From: Streptomyces sp. AV19
GTDB lineage: Bacteria > Actinomycetota > Actinomycetes > Streptomycetales > Streptomycetaceae
Length of the DNA stretch: 64,000 nt
Assembly (NCBI RefSeq): GCF_015999245.1
Contig: NZ_JAEAMR010000018.1
Span: 115,752 to 179,751 of the forward strand
Reading direction: 5' to 3'
The position numbers and the translations under genes are program-made. The notes below the pieces were generated by a model, which saw only the letters and a list, made by a program, of their open reading frames with translations, had not been told where the DNA came from and made no database searches. Positions 8,905 to 16,952 of this stretch are shown here, piece by piece. Positions within the stretch are counted from its first letter, which is position 1. The number at the start of each line of letters is the position of its first letter.

Positions 8905-8927
8905 TTGCTGACGGATACTCGGGCGTC

Positions 8928-9785
8928 ATGGACGTGTTCAGTGACGTGATCGATGCCCTGCGGACGGGACGTCCCCGTTCCTCGCTCACCGAGCACCACG
9001 GGCCGTGGCGGGTGGAGGCGGAGGAGTTCCCCGGCGCGGCGTTCCACGTGGTGCTGCGGGGAGCCGGCCGGCTGGCCCTGGCCGGGGAGGAGGTGGCGCT
9101 CTCCGCGGGGGACGCCGTGTTCCTGCCGCACGGCGGCGCCCACGTCCTGGCCGGCGACGCCTGCGGGCCGACGGTGCTGCTCTCCGGCTCCTACGAGCTC
9201 GACCTGGCGCGGGCGCACCCGCTCCTGGCCGATATCCCCGGGCTCGTCCACGTACCGTCGCGCCAGGGCCCGCACCCGGCCCTGCACGCGGCCGTCGCCC
9301 TGCTCGGCGACGAGTTCCGCGCCCCGGCCCCGGGCACGGACGCCGCCGTCCCCCTCCTCCTGGACCTCCTCCTGCTCTATCTGATGCGGGCCTGGTACGA
9401 GCGCTCGCCGCGCGGCGGCACGGGCTGGTGCCGGGCGCTGGCCGACCCGGCCGTCGGCCGTGCCGTGCACGCGATGCACGACGAGCCGTCCCGCGCCTGG
9501 ACGGTGGCCGGCCTCGCCACCGTCGCCGGCCTCTCCCGCGCCGCCTTCGCCCGCCGCTTCGCCTCCCTGGTGGGCCGCCCGCCGCTGACGTACCTGACGT
9601 GGTGGCGCCTGACGCTCGCGGCACGGCTGCTGCGCACCTCGGACGCCCCACTGGCGGCGGTCGCCCAACGCGTCGGCTACGCCTCGCAGTTCGCCTTCGC
9701 GACGGCGTTCCGGCGCGCGTACGGGACGGCGCCGGGGCGCTACCGGACGGAGCTGGGGGCCCAGACCGTGTCCGACGGCTCTTGA
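8928..9785 (+). CDS. AraC-family transcriptional regulator with cupin sensor domain
   Basis: 285 residues. The N-terminal half (about 30-160) is a cupin-type ligand-sensing domain (GAGRLALAGEEVALSAGDAVFLPHGG). The C-terminal 95 residues are a double helix-turn-helix: WTVAGLATVAGLSRAAFARRF from about residue 190, then the second HTH with the AraC signature PLAAVAQRVGYASQFAFATAFRRAYG. This domain pairing is common in regulators of redox or degradative enzymes. It is divergent from the MBL-fold hydrolase gene, its probable target, and is likely autoregulatory through the direct repeats in the shared upstream region. Confidence 0.9.
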   Translation: MDVFSDVIDALRTGRPRSSLTEHHGPWRVEAEEFPGAAFHVVLRGAGRLALAGEEVALSAGDAVFLPHGGAHVLAGDACGPTVLLSGSYELDLARAHPLLADIPGLVHVPSRQGPHPALHAAVALLGDEFRAPAPGTDAAVPLLLDLLLLYLMRAWYERSPRGGTGWCRALADPAVGRAVHAMHDEPSRAWTVAGLATVAGLSRAAFARRFASLVGRPPLTYLTWWRLTLAARLLRTSDAPLAAVAQRVGYASQFAFATAFRRAYGTAPGRYRTELGAQTVSDGS

Positions 9786-9786
9786 G

Positions 9787-9830
9787 GCCGCCGCCTCGCA
9801 GGTGCGGGTGCTCCCTGTGAGGCGGTCGGC
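9787..9830 (+). terminator. imperfect hairpin after the AraC gene
   Basis: A GC-rich stem starts two bases after the AraC stop: gccgccgcctcgcag pairs with ctgtgaggcggtcggc across a 13-base loop, with one bulge. No T-run follows, as is common for actinobacterial terminators. Confidence 0.45.
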
Positions 9831-9863
9831 AGCTCATGAACCGCCCCACGGAGCAGGGACGGT

Positions 9864-9896
9864 CTGTCCGGCGACGGTCCAAGAGCCGTCAGACAG
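9864..9896 (-). terminator. two-step hairpin after the terpene synthase gene
   Basis: Nested arms ctgtc/gacag (9864-9868 with 9892-9896) and gacgg/ccgtc (9873-9877 with 9886-9890) form a stem just beyond the stop of the minus-strand terpene synthase. It may serve both convergent genes. Confidence 0.4.
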
Positions 9897-9911
9897 GTCC
9901 TGGCGCCCGCG

Positions 9912-10925
9912 CTACGCGCCGAACGCCGTGGGCAGTTCGCCCGGCGGCCGGGGCGCGGCGACGTGGTACCGGCCGCAGGTCATCGACCAGTCCAGGTTGC
10001 CGCGGATCCACGCGCCCATGCCCCGGACGTACCGGGCCAGCCGGGCGTCCCCCTCCCCCGCCAGCGGGCCGGCGAGCCGGTGGAACAGGGCCATCTGTCC
10101 TTCGCACATGCGCACCGCCTTGGCCAGGGCCTGCGGGACGGAGCAGTGGAAGTGGCGGGCCAGCGCGGTGATCAGGTTGGTGTGTCCCGGCCAGTAGAGC
10201 TCGCGCAGGCCGGAGAGGGTGTCGTGGGTGTAGGCGATGGCGCGGGCGGCGGCCTGTTCGCAGCGGCGTACGTCGCGCCTGGCCCAGACGGGGCCCGGCA
10301 GGTAGCAGTCGTCGGCGAGTTCGACGACGACGAAGCACATGCCGCGCATGAGGATGGTCGACTCGCGCAGCCGCAGGTACTGCTCCAGGCCCGGGGCGAT
10401 GCCCCGGGAGCGGTAGATCGCCTCGGCGGCGACCGCGCCGAGGTAGCGGTTGAAGCCGTCGGTGAACCGTTCCACCTGCTCGTGGTCGGCGGCCATGCCG
10501 GTGAAGCGGGTGCGCAGGTCCACGAGGGCGGCCAGGTACGGCTCGGGGACCGCGCGGTCGCCGGCCCGGCCGTGCAGGACGCGCTGCGACCACAGGATGT
10601 GCTCGGCCAGGTCCTCGATCCGGCCGCAGGCGGGGGCCCGTTCGGAGAAGCGGTCGTCCTGGAGGAACAGCCAGACCATCAACTGGGCCGCCAGCACGGC
10701 TCCTTCGAGGCTGCCGTGCGGGTAGGTCAGGGCTCCCAGCTCGCCGAATCCCGCCTCCCGCGCGGTGGCCTCCTCGGCGGGCGTCGTGACGTAGCCGAAC
10801 CGCCGCATCCAGGCGAGGGTTTCGCGGATCACGGCCTGCTCGGCGGCGTGCCGGGCGGGGGGTATGGGGCAGCGTATGCAGGGCGTGGCGGGGGTCCCGG
10901 CCGGGGACCCCGCCTCAGCCGGCAA
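9912..10925 (-). CDS. class I terpene synthase (sesquiterpene/diterpene cyclase type)
   Basis: About 337 residues, the normal size for a bacterial class I terpene cyclase. The first Mg-binding motif D-D-R-F-S-E lies near residue 90 (WLFLQDDRFSER). The expected second (NSE) motif, N-D-x-x-S-x-x-x-E, appears as H-D-T-L-S-G-L-R-E near residue 231, with His for Asn. The effector-type Arg is plausible in the helix before it (WARRDVRRCEQ), and the C-terminal R-Y is seen in CGRYHV. The enzyme would ionise a prenyl diphosphate in the cytoplasm; chain length and product cannot be read. The longest frame begins at a TTG overlapping the P450 stop by 11 bp, which implies translational coupling with the upstream P450. 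Confidence 0.88.
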   Translation of the reverse strand: MPAEAGSPAGTPATPCIRCPIPPARHAAEQAVIRETLAWMRRFGYVTTPAEEATAREAGFGELGALTYPHGSLEGAVLAAQLMVWLFLQDDRFSERAPACGRIEDLAEHILWSQRVLHGRAGDRAVPEPYLAALVDLRTRFTGMAADHEQVERFTDGFNRYLGAVAAEAIYRSRGIAPGLEQYLRLRESTILMRGMCFVVVELADDCYLPGPVWARRDVRRCEQAAARAIAYTHDTLSGLRELYWPGHTNLITALARHFHCSVPQALAKAVRMCEGQMALFHRLAGPLAGEGDARLARYVRGMGAWIRGNLDWSMTCGRYHVAAPRPPGELPTAFGA

Positions 10926-12366
10926 CGGGACCGCCGGTGGCGGGGCGGCGGGGGCCGGGGCACCGGCGCGGTGCGGGTTCGCCGGCGGCCTCCGCGTCCG
11001 CCCGGGCTCCGGCGGTCCGCGGTTCGACCGTCAGCCGCAGCGGGACGGGCGACAGCGTCATGCGCAGCAGCGGCCGCGGGTCCGGGCTGCCGGGGATCCC
11101 GGCCAGCCGGACACGGGAGGCGAGGTGCGCGGCGGCCAGCGTGGCCTCGGTCATGCCGTAGGTGTCCCCGATGCACTTGCGGGTGCCGGCCCCGAAGGGG
11201 ATGAACGCCTCGCGCTGCTCCGGGCCGGGCCGTCCCGGCAGCCAGCGGTCCGGGTCGAAGCGGCCGGGGTCGTCGAAGACGCGCGCGTCCCGGTGCAGGC
11301 AGTACGGGCTGAACATGACTTCGTCCCCGGCCCGCAGGGCGGTCCCGCCGAGCACGATGTCCCGGGTGACGCGGCGGCTGAGGATGGACACCGAGGGGTA
11401 CAGGCGCAGCGTCTCGGTCAGGACGCGGCCCAGGAAGGGCAGGCGGGGGATGTCCTCGAAGGCGGGGAGGCGTCCGCCGCCCAGCACGCCGTCCACCTCG
11501 TCGTGCAGTTCCTTCTCCACGACGGCGTCCTGGGACAGGACGCAGAAGGCCCAGGCGAGCAGGTCGGCCGTGGCGGGGATGCCGCCGATCATGAGGGTGG
11601 CGATCTGGTCGCAGACCTCGTCGTCGGTGAAGGCCCGGCCCGTGGCGTCCCGGGCGGACATGATCGTCGACAGGCCGTCGTCGAGCGCGGTCTCGCGCGC
11701 CCGGTAGGCGGCGACCATGCGCGCGATCAGGGAGCGGGCGGTGCGGCGGGCCTGTTCGAAGCGCCGGTTGGCGGGCAGCGGGAGCCGGTGCACCAGCCCG
11801 ACGGGGATGATCATCTGCCACCACATGCCGGGCATGAGGACGGTGTACGCCTCCTCGATCTCGGCGGTGAGGCGGGCCTGGGCGGGGTCGGAGAACAGCG
11901 TGCGGGTCAGCGCGCGGCAGGCCAGCCTGCGCATCTCCCGGCACACGTCGACGATCTGGCCCGGCTGCCAGGAGGAGGCGATCTCCCCCGCGCACTCGAT
12001 CATGGCGGTGGTGTACGAGACGATGCACGGGTGGCGGAACGCCTGGTTCATCAGGGGCCGCTGGTGGCGGTGGTCCGCCGCGGAACACGTTCCCAGGCCG
12101 TCGCCGATCAGCGTACGGGCGGTGTCCACGAACGGGCCGCCCTTGTCGAACCGTTGCTGCTCGGTGACCAGCACCTTGCGCACGAGTTCGGGACGGGTGA
12201 CCAGGCAGGCGGTCTTCGGGCCGAGGCGCAGCCGCACCACGGGGGCGAGCGCGTGCTGTTCGAGCAGGAACGGCATGGGGTCGCGCCACATGGGCAGCGC
12301 GTGGCCCAGGAACGGAAGGGACTTCGTCGCCAGGGGTATGGCGGGGGCGGATGCCGACGGGGACAT
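10915..12366 (-). CDS. cytochrome P450, terpenoid-cluster type
   Basis: 483 residues. Heme loop F-G-A-G-T-R-K-C-I-G near 387-397, E-T-L-R (ExxR) near 313, and a PERF-type segment DPGRFDPDRWLPG. The I-helix reads I-G-G-I-P-A-T-A-D instead of the usual (A/G)-G-x-(D/E)-T-T, so the acid of the proton-relay pair is Pro. It is preceded by AAGGAGG eight bases before the ATG. The following terpene synthase overlaps its 3' end, so this P450 is the likely oxidase of that cyclase's product; ferredoxin and reductase partners are not in the window. The Pro/Arg-rich C-terminal tail (about 30 residues) is unusual. Confidence 0.88.
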   Translation of the reverse strand: MSPSASAPAIPLATKSLPFLGHALPMWRDPMPFLLEQHALAPVVRLRLGPKTACLVTRPELVRKVLVTEQQRFDKGGPFVDTARTLIGDGLGTCSAADHRHQRPLMNQAFRHPCIVSYTTAMIECAGEIASSWQPGQIVDVCREMRRLACRALTRTLFSDPAQARLTAEIEEAYTVLMPGMWWQMIIPVGLVHRLPLPANRRFEQARRTARSLIARMVAAYRARETALDDGLSTIMSARDATGRAFTDDEVCDQIATLMIGGIPATADLLAWAFCVLSQDAVVEKELHDEVDGVLGGGRLPAFEDIPRLPFLGRVLTETLRLYPSVSILSRRVTRDIVLGGTALRAGDEVMFSPYCLHRDARVFDDPGRFDPDRWLPGRPGPEQREAFIPFGAGTRKCIGDTYGMTEATLAAAHLASRVRLAGIPGSPDPRPLLRMTLSPVPLRLTVEPRTAGARADAEAAGEPAPRRCPGPRRPATGGPVAG

Positions 12367-12398
12367 GGTGTCGCCCTCCTTGCTTCGCCGACGTGACC

Positions 12399-12455
12399 GG
12401 GGAACGCCGCACGGTTCCCCGACCCCCGAACATGCTGGCAGCCTGTGGGGCTGCC
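12399..12455. promoter_or_regulatory. two inverted repeats between divergent P450 genes
   Basis: ggggaac (12399-12405) pairs with gttcccc (12414-12420) across 8 bp, and ggcagcc (12437-12443) pairs with ggctgcc (12449-12455) across 5 bp. Both are perfect 7-bp arms in the 207-bp region between the two start codons and could be operators coordinating the two P450 transcripts. No regulator gene is adjacent. Confidence 0.3.
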
Positions 12456-12573
12456 GGTAGAGCGTGTGGAGTTGTGCCGGGGGCACGCGGAAGTTGCGGG
12501 GGCACGAAGGAGTTTCCGCACGCCCTTCCGGGACGTCCGGACGGCCCGCACACTGACAGCCCCCGGAGGGAAC

Positions 12574-13932
12574 ATGGCGCGAAGGGAGCACTCTGTGCTG
12601 GCCGTTGACGATGTGCCCACCGCCGCGGGCGCCCTGCCCGGCGTCGGACACCTCCCCCATCTCGTACGGCGCCGTCTGCGCTTCCTGGAGTCCCTGCGAC
12701 GCACGGGGCCGATCGTCCGCGTCCTGCTGGGCACCGCCCCCGTGTATGTGATCAACGATCCCGTCCTGGTGCACCAGGTGCAGTCCGCCAAGGGCCGCAG
12801 CTTCGGCCGGGGCAAGCAGTTCCAGCGCATGGTGCCGCTCCTGGGGCACGGCGTGATCACCTCGGACGGCGAGCTCTACCACCGGCAACGCCGCACGATC
12901 CAGCGGGCGTTCACGCCCGACCGCATCGAGCGGCATGCGCGGGCGATCCACGCCCGGGCGGAGAAGTGGTGCGCCGGCTGGGAGGAGGGCCGCCCGGTCG
13001 ACGTCCTGCGCGAGCTCAAGGACCTCGCGACGGCCGTGACGGCGGAGACCTTCTTCTCCGGCCGCATGCCCGAGAGCGTACTGGCCCGGCTGGGCTCGGT
13101 GCTCCCGGTGGTCGAACGGGCGGCCGTGGAGCGCCCGATGATGCCGAAGGCGGTGGACCGGCTGCCGATCCCCCCGATCCGGCGCGGGAACGAGGCGATG
13201 GCCCGCATGCGCGCCGTCGTCCGGGAGGCCGTCGCCACCTGCCGGGGGCAGGGCCCGCGGGGCACGGACGACGTCGTGGACTGCCTGCTCGCGGCCCGGG
13301 ACCCCGACACCGGCCGGCCGCTGGAGGACGAGCTGGTCTGCGACGAGGTGATCGCCATGCTCATCGGCGGCGTCGCCAACATCCCGACGACCCTGGCCTG
13401 GGCCTGGTTCCGCCTGACCCTGCGCCCCGGCGCGGAGGAGCGCCTGCTCACCGAACTCGCCGGTCTCGACGGCGCCGTCCCGTCCCCGGCCGGCCTGAAC
13501 CGCCTGCCCTACACCCGGGCCGTCATGTACGAGGCGATGCGCCTGCACTCGGTCCAGCTCGTCACCCAGCGCACGGTCGCGGACGTCGACCTGGGCGGCG
13601 TGATGCTCCCCAGCGGCACCGACACCGCGTACAGCCCGCACGCCCTCCACACCGACCCCCGCTTCTTCCCGCACCCGCGCGTCTTCTCCCCGGAACGCTG
13701 GCTGCCGGACAGCGGCTGGAAGCCGGCCCGGCACAGCTTCGTCCCCTTCGGCGGCGGCCGCTTCAAGTGCATCGGCGACAACTTCGCCTGCGCGCAGATG
13801 ATGGCCACGCTGGCCGCGGTCGCGACCCACTGGCGCCTGCTGCGCCCGCAGGGGCTGCGCGTGGGCGTTTCGGTACGGGAACCGATCCCGAGCCCGTCGG
13901 GACTGCGGCTGATGCCGCGGCGGGTGGGCTGA
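12574..13932 (+). CDS. cytochrome P450, second of the terpenoid locus
   Basis: 452 residues; the ATG has GGAGGG three bases upstream. Heme loop F-G-G-G-R-F-K-C-I-G near 391-400, ExxR as E-A-M-R near 319, C-helix YHRQRRTIQRAF. The I-helix reads G-G-V-A-N-I-P-T-T, again with Pro in the position of the acid that normally precedes the conserved Thr, as in the neighbouring P450. The pair therefore probably comes from one P450 lineage adapted to terpenoids. It is divergent from the P450/terpene synthase transcript. A lipoprotein gene follows 68 bp downstream and need not be functionally linked. Confidence 0.88.
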   Translation: MARREHSVLAVDDVPTAAGALPGVGHLPHLVRRRLRFLESLRRTGPIVRVLLGTAPVYVINDPVLVHQVQSAKGRSFGRGKQFQRMVPLLGHGVITSDGELYHRQRRTIQRAFTPDRIERHARAIHARAEKWCAGWEEGRPVDVLRELKDLATAVTAETFFSGRMPESVLARLGSVLPVVERAAVERPMMPKAVDRLPIPPIRRGNEAMARMRAVVREAVATCRGQGPRGTDDVVDCLLAARDPDTGRPLEDELVCDEVIAMLIGGVANIPTTLAWAWFRLTLRPGAEERLLTELAGLDGAVPSPAGLNRLPYTRAVMYEAMRLHSVQLVTQRTVADVDLGGVMLPSGTDTAYSPHALHTDPRFFPHPRVFSPERWLPDSGWKPARHSFVPFGGGRFKCIGDNFACAQMMATLAAVATHWRLLRPQGLRVGVSVREPIPSPSGLRLMPRRVG

Positions 13933-14000
13933 GCGGGGCCGTTCCCGGGCCGTCCCGGCCCTGGGGCGGCAGGAAGGTACGCGCAACAGCGGGAGGTGTC

Positions 14001-14444
14001 GTGCAAGTGAAGCAGAGGCGCGGTCACTGGATGGCGGCCGCAGTGCTCATGGCGACCACGGTGCTCGCCGGTTGCACCGGTCAGGACGAGGACCCCGTGC
14101 CCGGGCCTTCGGACAAGAGCGCCGCGGGGGACCCGGGCGTCCCTCCGGTCTCTCCCCCACCGGCCGGCCCGACAAAGCAGGGTGAACGGGAAGCCAGCGT
14201 GGCGCCCCCTCCCCAGGAGCCCCCTGCGACGGCGTCCCGGACACCCACCGGCAAGCCCTCGCGCGCCCCTGGCAAGGGCTCCGGTGAGGGACCGCGGCAG
14301 GGAGACCGGGACGTCCCTCCGGTACCCGTACCGTCGGCTTCCGAGAAGCCCACCGAGTGGTCCCCGGGCGTCGTCGCACCCCCGACCCCGGCCGGCCCGT
14401 CCTCCCGCCCCGGCGGCAACCGTCCCGTTCCTTCCGGGACGTGA
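14001..14444 (+). CDS. Pro-rich lipoprotein of unknown function
   Basis: 147 residues. A short basic N-terminus (VKQRRGHW), a hydrophobic stretch and the lipobox L-A-G-C form a type II signal, so the protein should be lipid-anchored on the outer face of the membrane. Everything after the Cys is low-complexity, rich in Pro, Ser, Gly and Lys, without a folded domain. GGGAGG lies four bases before the GTG; a second in-frame GTG six bases later is possible. The stop TGA shares one base with the ATG of the next gene, so the two are translated together. Confidence 0.7.
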   Translation: MQVKQRRGHWMAAAVLMATTVLAGCTGQDEDPVPGPSDKSAAGDPGVPPVSPPPAGPTKQGEREASVAPPPQEPPATASRTPTGKPSRAPGKGSGEGPRQGDRDVPPVPVPSASEKPTEWSPGVVAPPTPAGPSSRPGGNRPVPSGT

Positions 14445-15400
14445 TGGGCACGCTCATCCCTCGGGGGCCCGGGGCGGGTGGCCTCGCGGCACTGCGCCGG
14501 CGTCTGGCGCGGTGCCTGCGGGGCGACCCGCCCCCGCCCGCCGGGCCGTCACCGGGTGGTCCGCCTTCGCCAGGTCCGACCACCCGGCCCGGCGGAGGGC
14601 GGGTCGAGACGCTCAACGCCGTTCTGGCCACGGGCTCGTTCATCGCGGCGCTCATGTTCTACGCGGGAACCATGAACAGCAACGCGTTCTACGCGTACTT
14701 CCACGTGTCGTACGCGTCCATAGGATTCAGCTTCTCGGATCTGGTGCTGGCCAGTCTCCGGCTGATCACGATGCCCGTGCTCATCACGGTCGCCCTCGCG
14801 GCGCTGGCGCCCGAACTGCCGGCCTTCCTGGCGTCCATGGGGCTGCCCGCCAGGTGGTCCCTGCGGGCCCGGCGTGCGGGTCATGCCGTGGCCGCCCGGT
14901 ACCCGTGGTTCGTGTTGGCCGGCGTTCTCCTCATGGCCCTGTGGCCGTTCGTCCAGCCGTACGCCTGGGGCGCGCCCCTGCTCGTCGCCTGCGGCCTCCT
15001 GCTGAAACCGGCCCGGCCGGGAGGCGGGCAGGCGGACGGGCGCAGGCTGCCGGCCGCGGCGCTGGCAGGTCTGTTCGTTCTCTGGGCCGTCGCCCTGGTG
15101 GCGGATCAACAGGGACAGCGACAGGCCCGCCGGGTCGCCGACCGGCTCGTGGAGCGGACCTCCGTGGCCGTCCTCAGCACCGACCCGCTGGCGATCGCGG
15201 GCATTCCGCAGGGCCCGGCTGTGGAGGATCTCGGCAAGGGCCGGCACTACCGCTACCGTTACACGCGCCTGAGGCTGCTGGTCGAGCGGGGCAAGCGGTA
15301 CTACCTGTTGCCTCTGGGGTGGCGCCACCGCACGGACCCGACGTACGTCATCGAGGACGACGACAGCATTCGCATCGAGCTCTATCCAGGGGTCCAGTAG
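14444..15400 (+). CDS. membrane protein of unknown function
   Basis: 318 residues. A cytosolic Pro/Gly-rich leader of about 45 residues is followed by membrane helices near 50-70, 85-112, 148-170 and 205-225, and a soluble C-terminal domain of about 90 residues ending in RHRTDPTYVIEDDDSIRIEL. No family recognised. The start ATG overlaps the lipoprotein stop (tgATG); an in-frame GTG lies one codon earlier. The pairing suggests a membrane complex of this protein with the lipoprotein. Confidence 0.7.
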   Translation: MGTLIPRGPGAGGLAALRRRLARCLRGDPPPPAGPSPGGPPSPGPTTRPGGGRVETLNAVLATGSFIAALMFYAGTMNSNAFYAYFHVSYASIGFSFSDLVLASLRLITMPVLITVALAALAPELPAFLASMGLPARWSLRARRAGHAVAARYPWFVLAGVLLMALWPFVQPYAWGAPLLVACGLLLKPARPGGGQADGRRLPAAALAGLFVLWAVALVADQQGQRQARRVADRLVERTSVAVLSTDPLAIAGIPQGPAVEDLGKGRHYRYRYTRLRLLVERGKRYYLLPLGWRHRTDPTYVIEDDDSIRIELYPGVQ

Positions 15401-15523
15401 TCGCCCCGACTCGCGAACGCACAGCGAGTTCGGGCCAGATCGCCGGCTTCCGCATCCGGAACGCACCGCACGGTGGTGGGATGCGGTACGTCAGGGGGTG
15501 GAGCGGCGAGAGGGAGAGGCGTC

Positions 15524-16936
15524 ATGTCGCACAAGGAGCTGGTCTTCAGGACGGCTCGTGAGCTGGTGCTCCTGATGGTGACCCGTCAGGTCTCCGCGCG
15601 GGAGGTCCTGGAAGCCCATCTCGAGCAGATCGAGCGGGTGAATCCGGCGGTCAACGCCGTGGTGACCTTCGTTCCGGAGCTCGCGCGGCGGAGGGCGAAG
15701 CGGGCGGACGCGTCGATCGTCCGCGGGGTGGCGCTGGGCCCGCTGCACGGTCTGCCGGTGCTGCACAAGGACCTCGCCGCGACCAAGGGCATCCGCACCA
15801 CACAGGGCTCGGTCATCTTCAAGGACGATGTGCCCACCTACAACACCCTGGTGGTACAACGCCTGGTCGACGCCGGGGCGGTGACCATGGGCAAGACCAA
15901 CACCCCGGAGTTCGGCACGGGTTCGCAGACCTACAACCGGGTGTTCGGGGCCACCAGGAATCCGTACGACACCAATGTGACGTGCGGCGGTTCCAGCGGC
16001 GGCGCGGCCGTGGCGCTGGCCTGCGGCATGACGCCGATCGCCGACGGCTCCGACATGGCCGGGTCGCTGCGCAATCCGGCGTCGTTCTGCAACGTCGTCG
16101 GGCTCCGGCCGTCCATCGCCCGGGTGCCGTTGTGGCCGTCGCCCCAGACGCACTTCACGCTCGGCACGTACGGTCCGATGGCGCGGACGGTCGGCGACGT
16201 CGCGTTGCAGATGCAGGTCATCGCCCGCCCGGACTTCCGCGCCGCGCTCAACGCGCCCGTCGTCGACTTCGGCCTGCCGCTGGAGGACGGCGTCGCCGGG
16301 ACCCGGGTCGCCTGGTCGGCCACGCTCGACGGGCTGCCCGTCGACCCGCGGATCACCGAGACGCTCGCACCCGCCGCGCAGGCCCTGGAGGACCTGGGCT
16401 GCCGGGTCGAGGAGTGCGAGCCGGACTTCAGCGGCGCCGACGAGTCCTTCTCGATCCTGCGCGCCGCCTACTACCGGCAGGCGTTCGAGCAGTTCTACGA
16501 GGAGCGTCCCGGGGACCTCGGCGACGAGACGACCTGGGAGATCGAGCGTGGTCTCGAGCTCACGGTCGACGACCTGGGGCGCGCGGAACTGCTGCGTTCG
16601 CAGGTGTACGACCGGATGTACAAGTTCCTGACGGAGTACCGCTTCCTGATAGCCCCGGTCACCCAACTGCCGCCGTTCGACGTGCACGAGCACTGGCCGA
16701 AATGGGTGGCCGGGGTGAAGCAGACCTACTACCGGGAATGGATGCGCGTCTGCTCGCGCGTCACGCTCCCCGGCCTCCCGGCGTTGTCGCTCCCCTTCGG
16801 CTTCACGCCCGAGGGCCATCCCACCGGACTCCAGATCATCGGCCGCCAGGGCGACGATCTGGGGGTGCTGCGCCTGGCGGCCGCGCTGGAGACCGCGACG
16901 GGTACCTGGCGGCAGCATCCGCGGATCGCACAGTAG
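15524..16936 (+). CDS. amidase signature family enzyme
   Basis: 470 residues with the Ser-cisSer-Lys triad of the amidase signature family: Lys near 80 in LHKDLAATKG, the Gly/Ser-rich loop GGSSGGAAVAL near 155-165 and the nucleophile region GSDMAGSLRNPASFCNVVGL near 176-195. These enzymes hydrolyse or transfer amides in the cytoplasm; GatA is unlikely because no gatB/gatC is nearby and the C-terminal region is of the general amidase type. The ATG has GGGAGAGG upstream. It is convergent with the amidohydrolase gene, 16 bp apart. Confidence 0.9.
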   Translation: MSHKELVFRTARELVLLMVTRQVSAREVLEAHLEQIERVNPAVNAVVTFVPELARRRAKRADASIVRGVALGPLHGLPVLHKDLAATKGIRTTQGSVIFKDDVPTYNTLVVQRLVDAGAVTMGKTNTPEFGTGSQTYNRVFGATRNPYDTNVTCGGSSGGAAVALACGMTPIADGSDMAGSLRNPASFCNVVGLRPSIARVPLWPSPQTHFTLGTYGPMARTVGDVALQMQVIARPDFRAALNAPVVDFGLPLEDGVAGTRVAWSATLDGLPVDPRITETLAPAAQALEDLGCRVEECEPDFSGADESFSILRAAYYRQAFEQFYEERPGDLGDETTWEIERGLELTVDDLGRAELLRSQVYDRMYKFLTEYRFLIAPVTQLPPFDVHEHWPKWVAGVKQTYYREWMRVCSRVTLPGLPALSLPFGFTPEGHPTGLQIIGRQGDDLGVLRLAAALETATGTWRQHPRIAQ

Positions 16937-16952
16937 GGGCGGCGGCCGCGTC

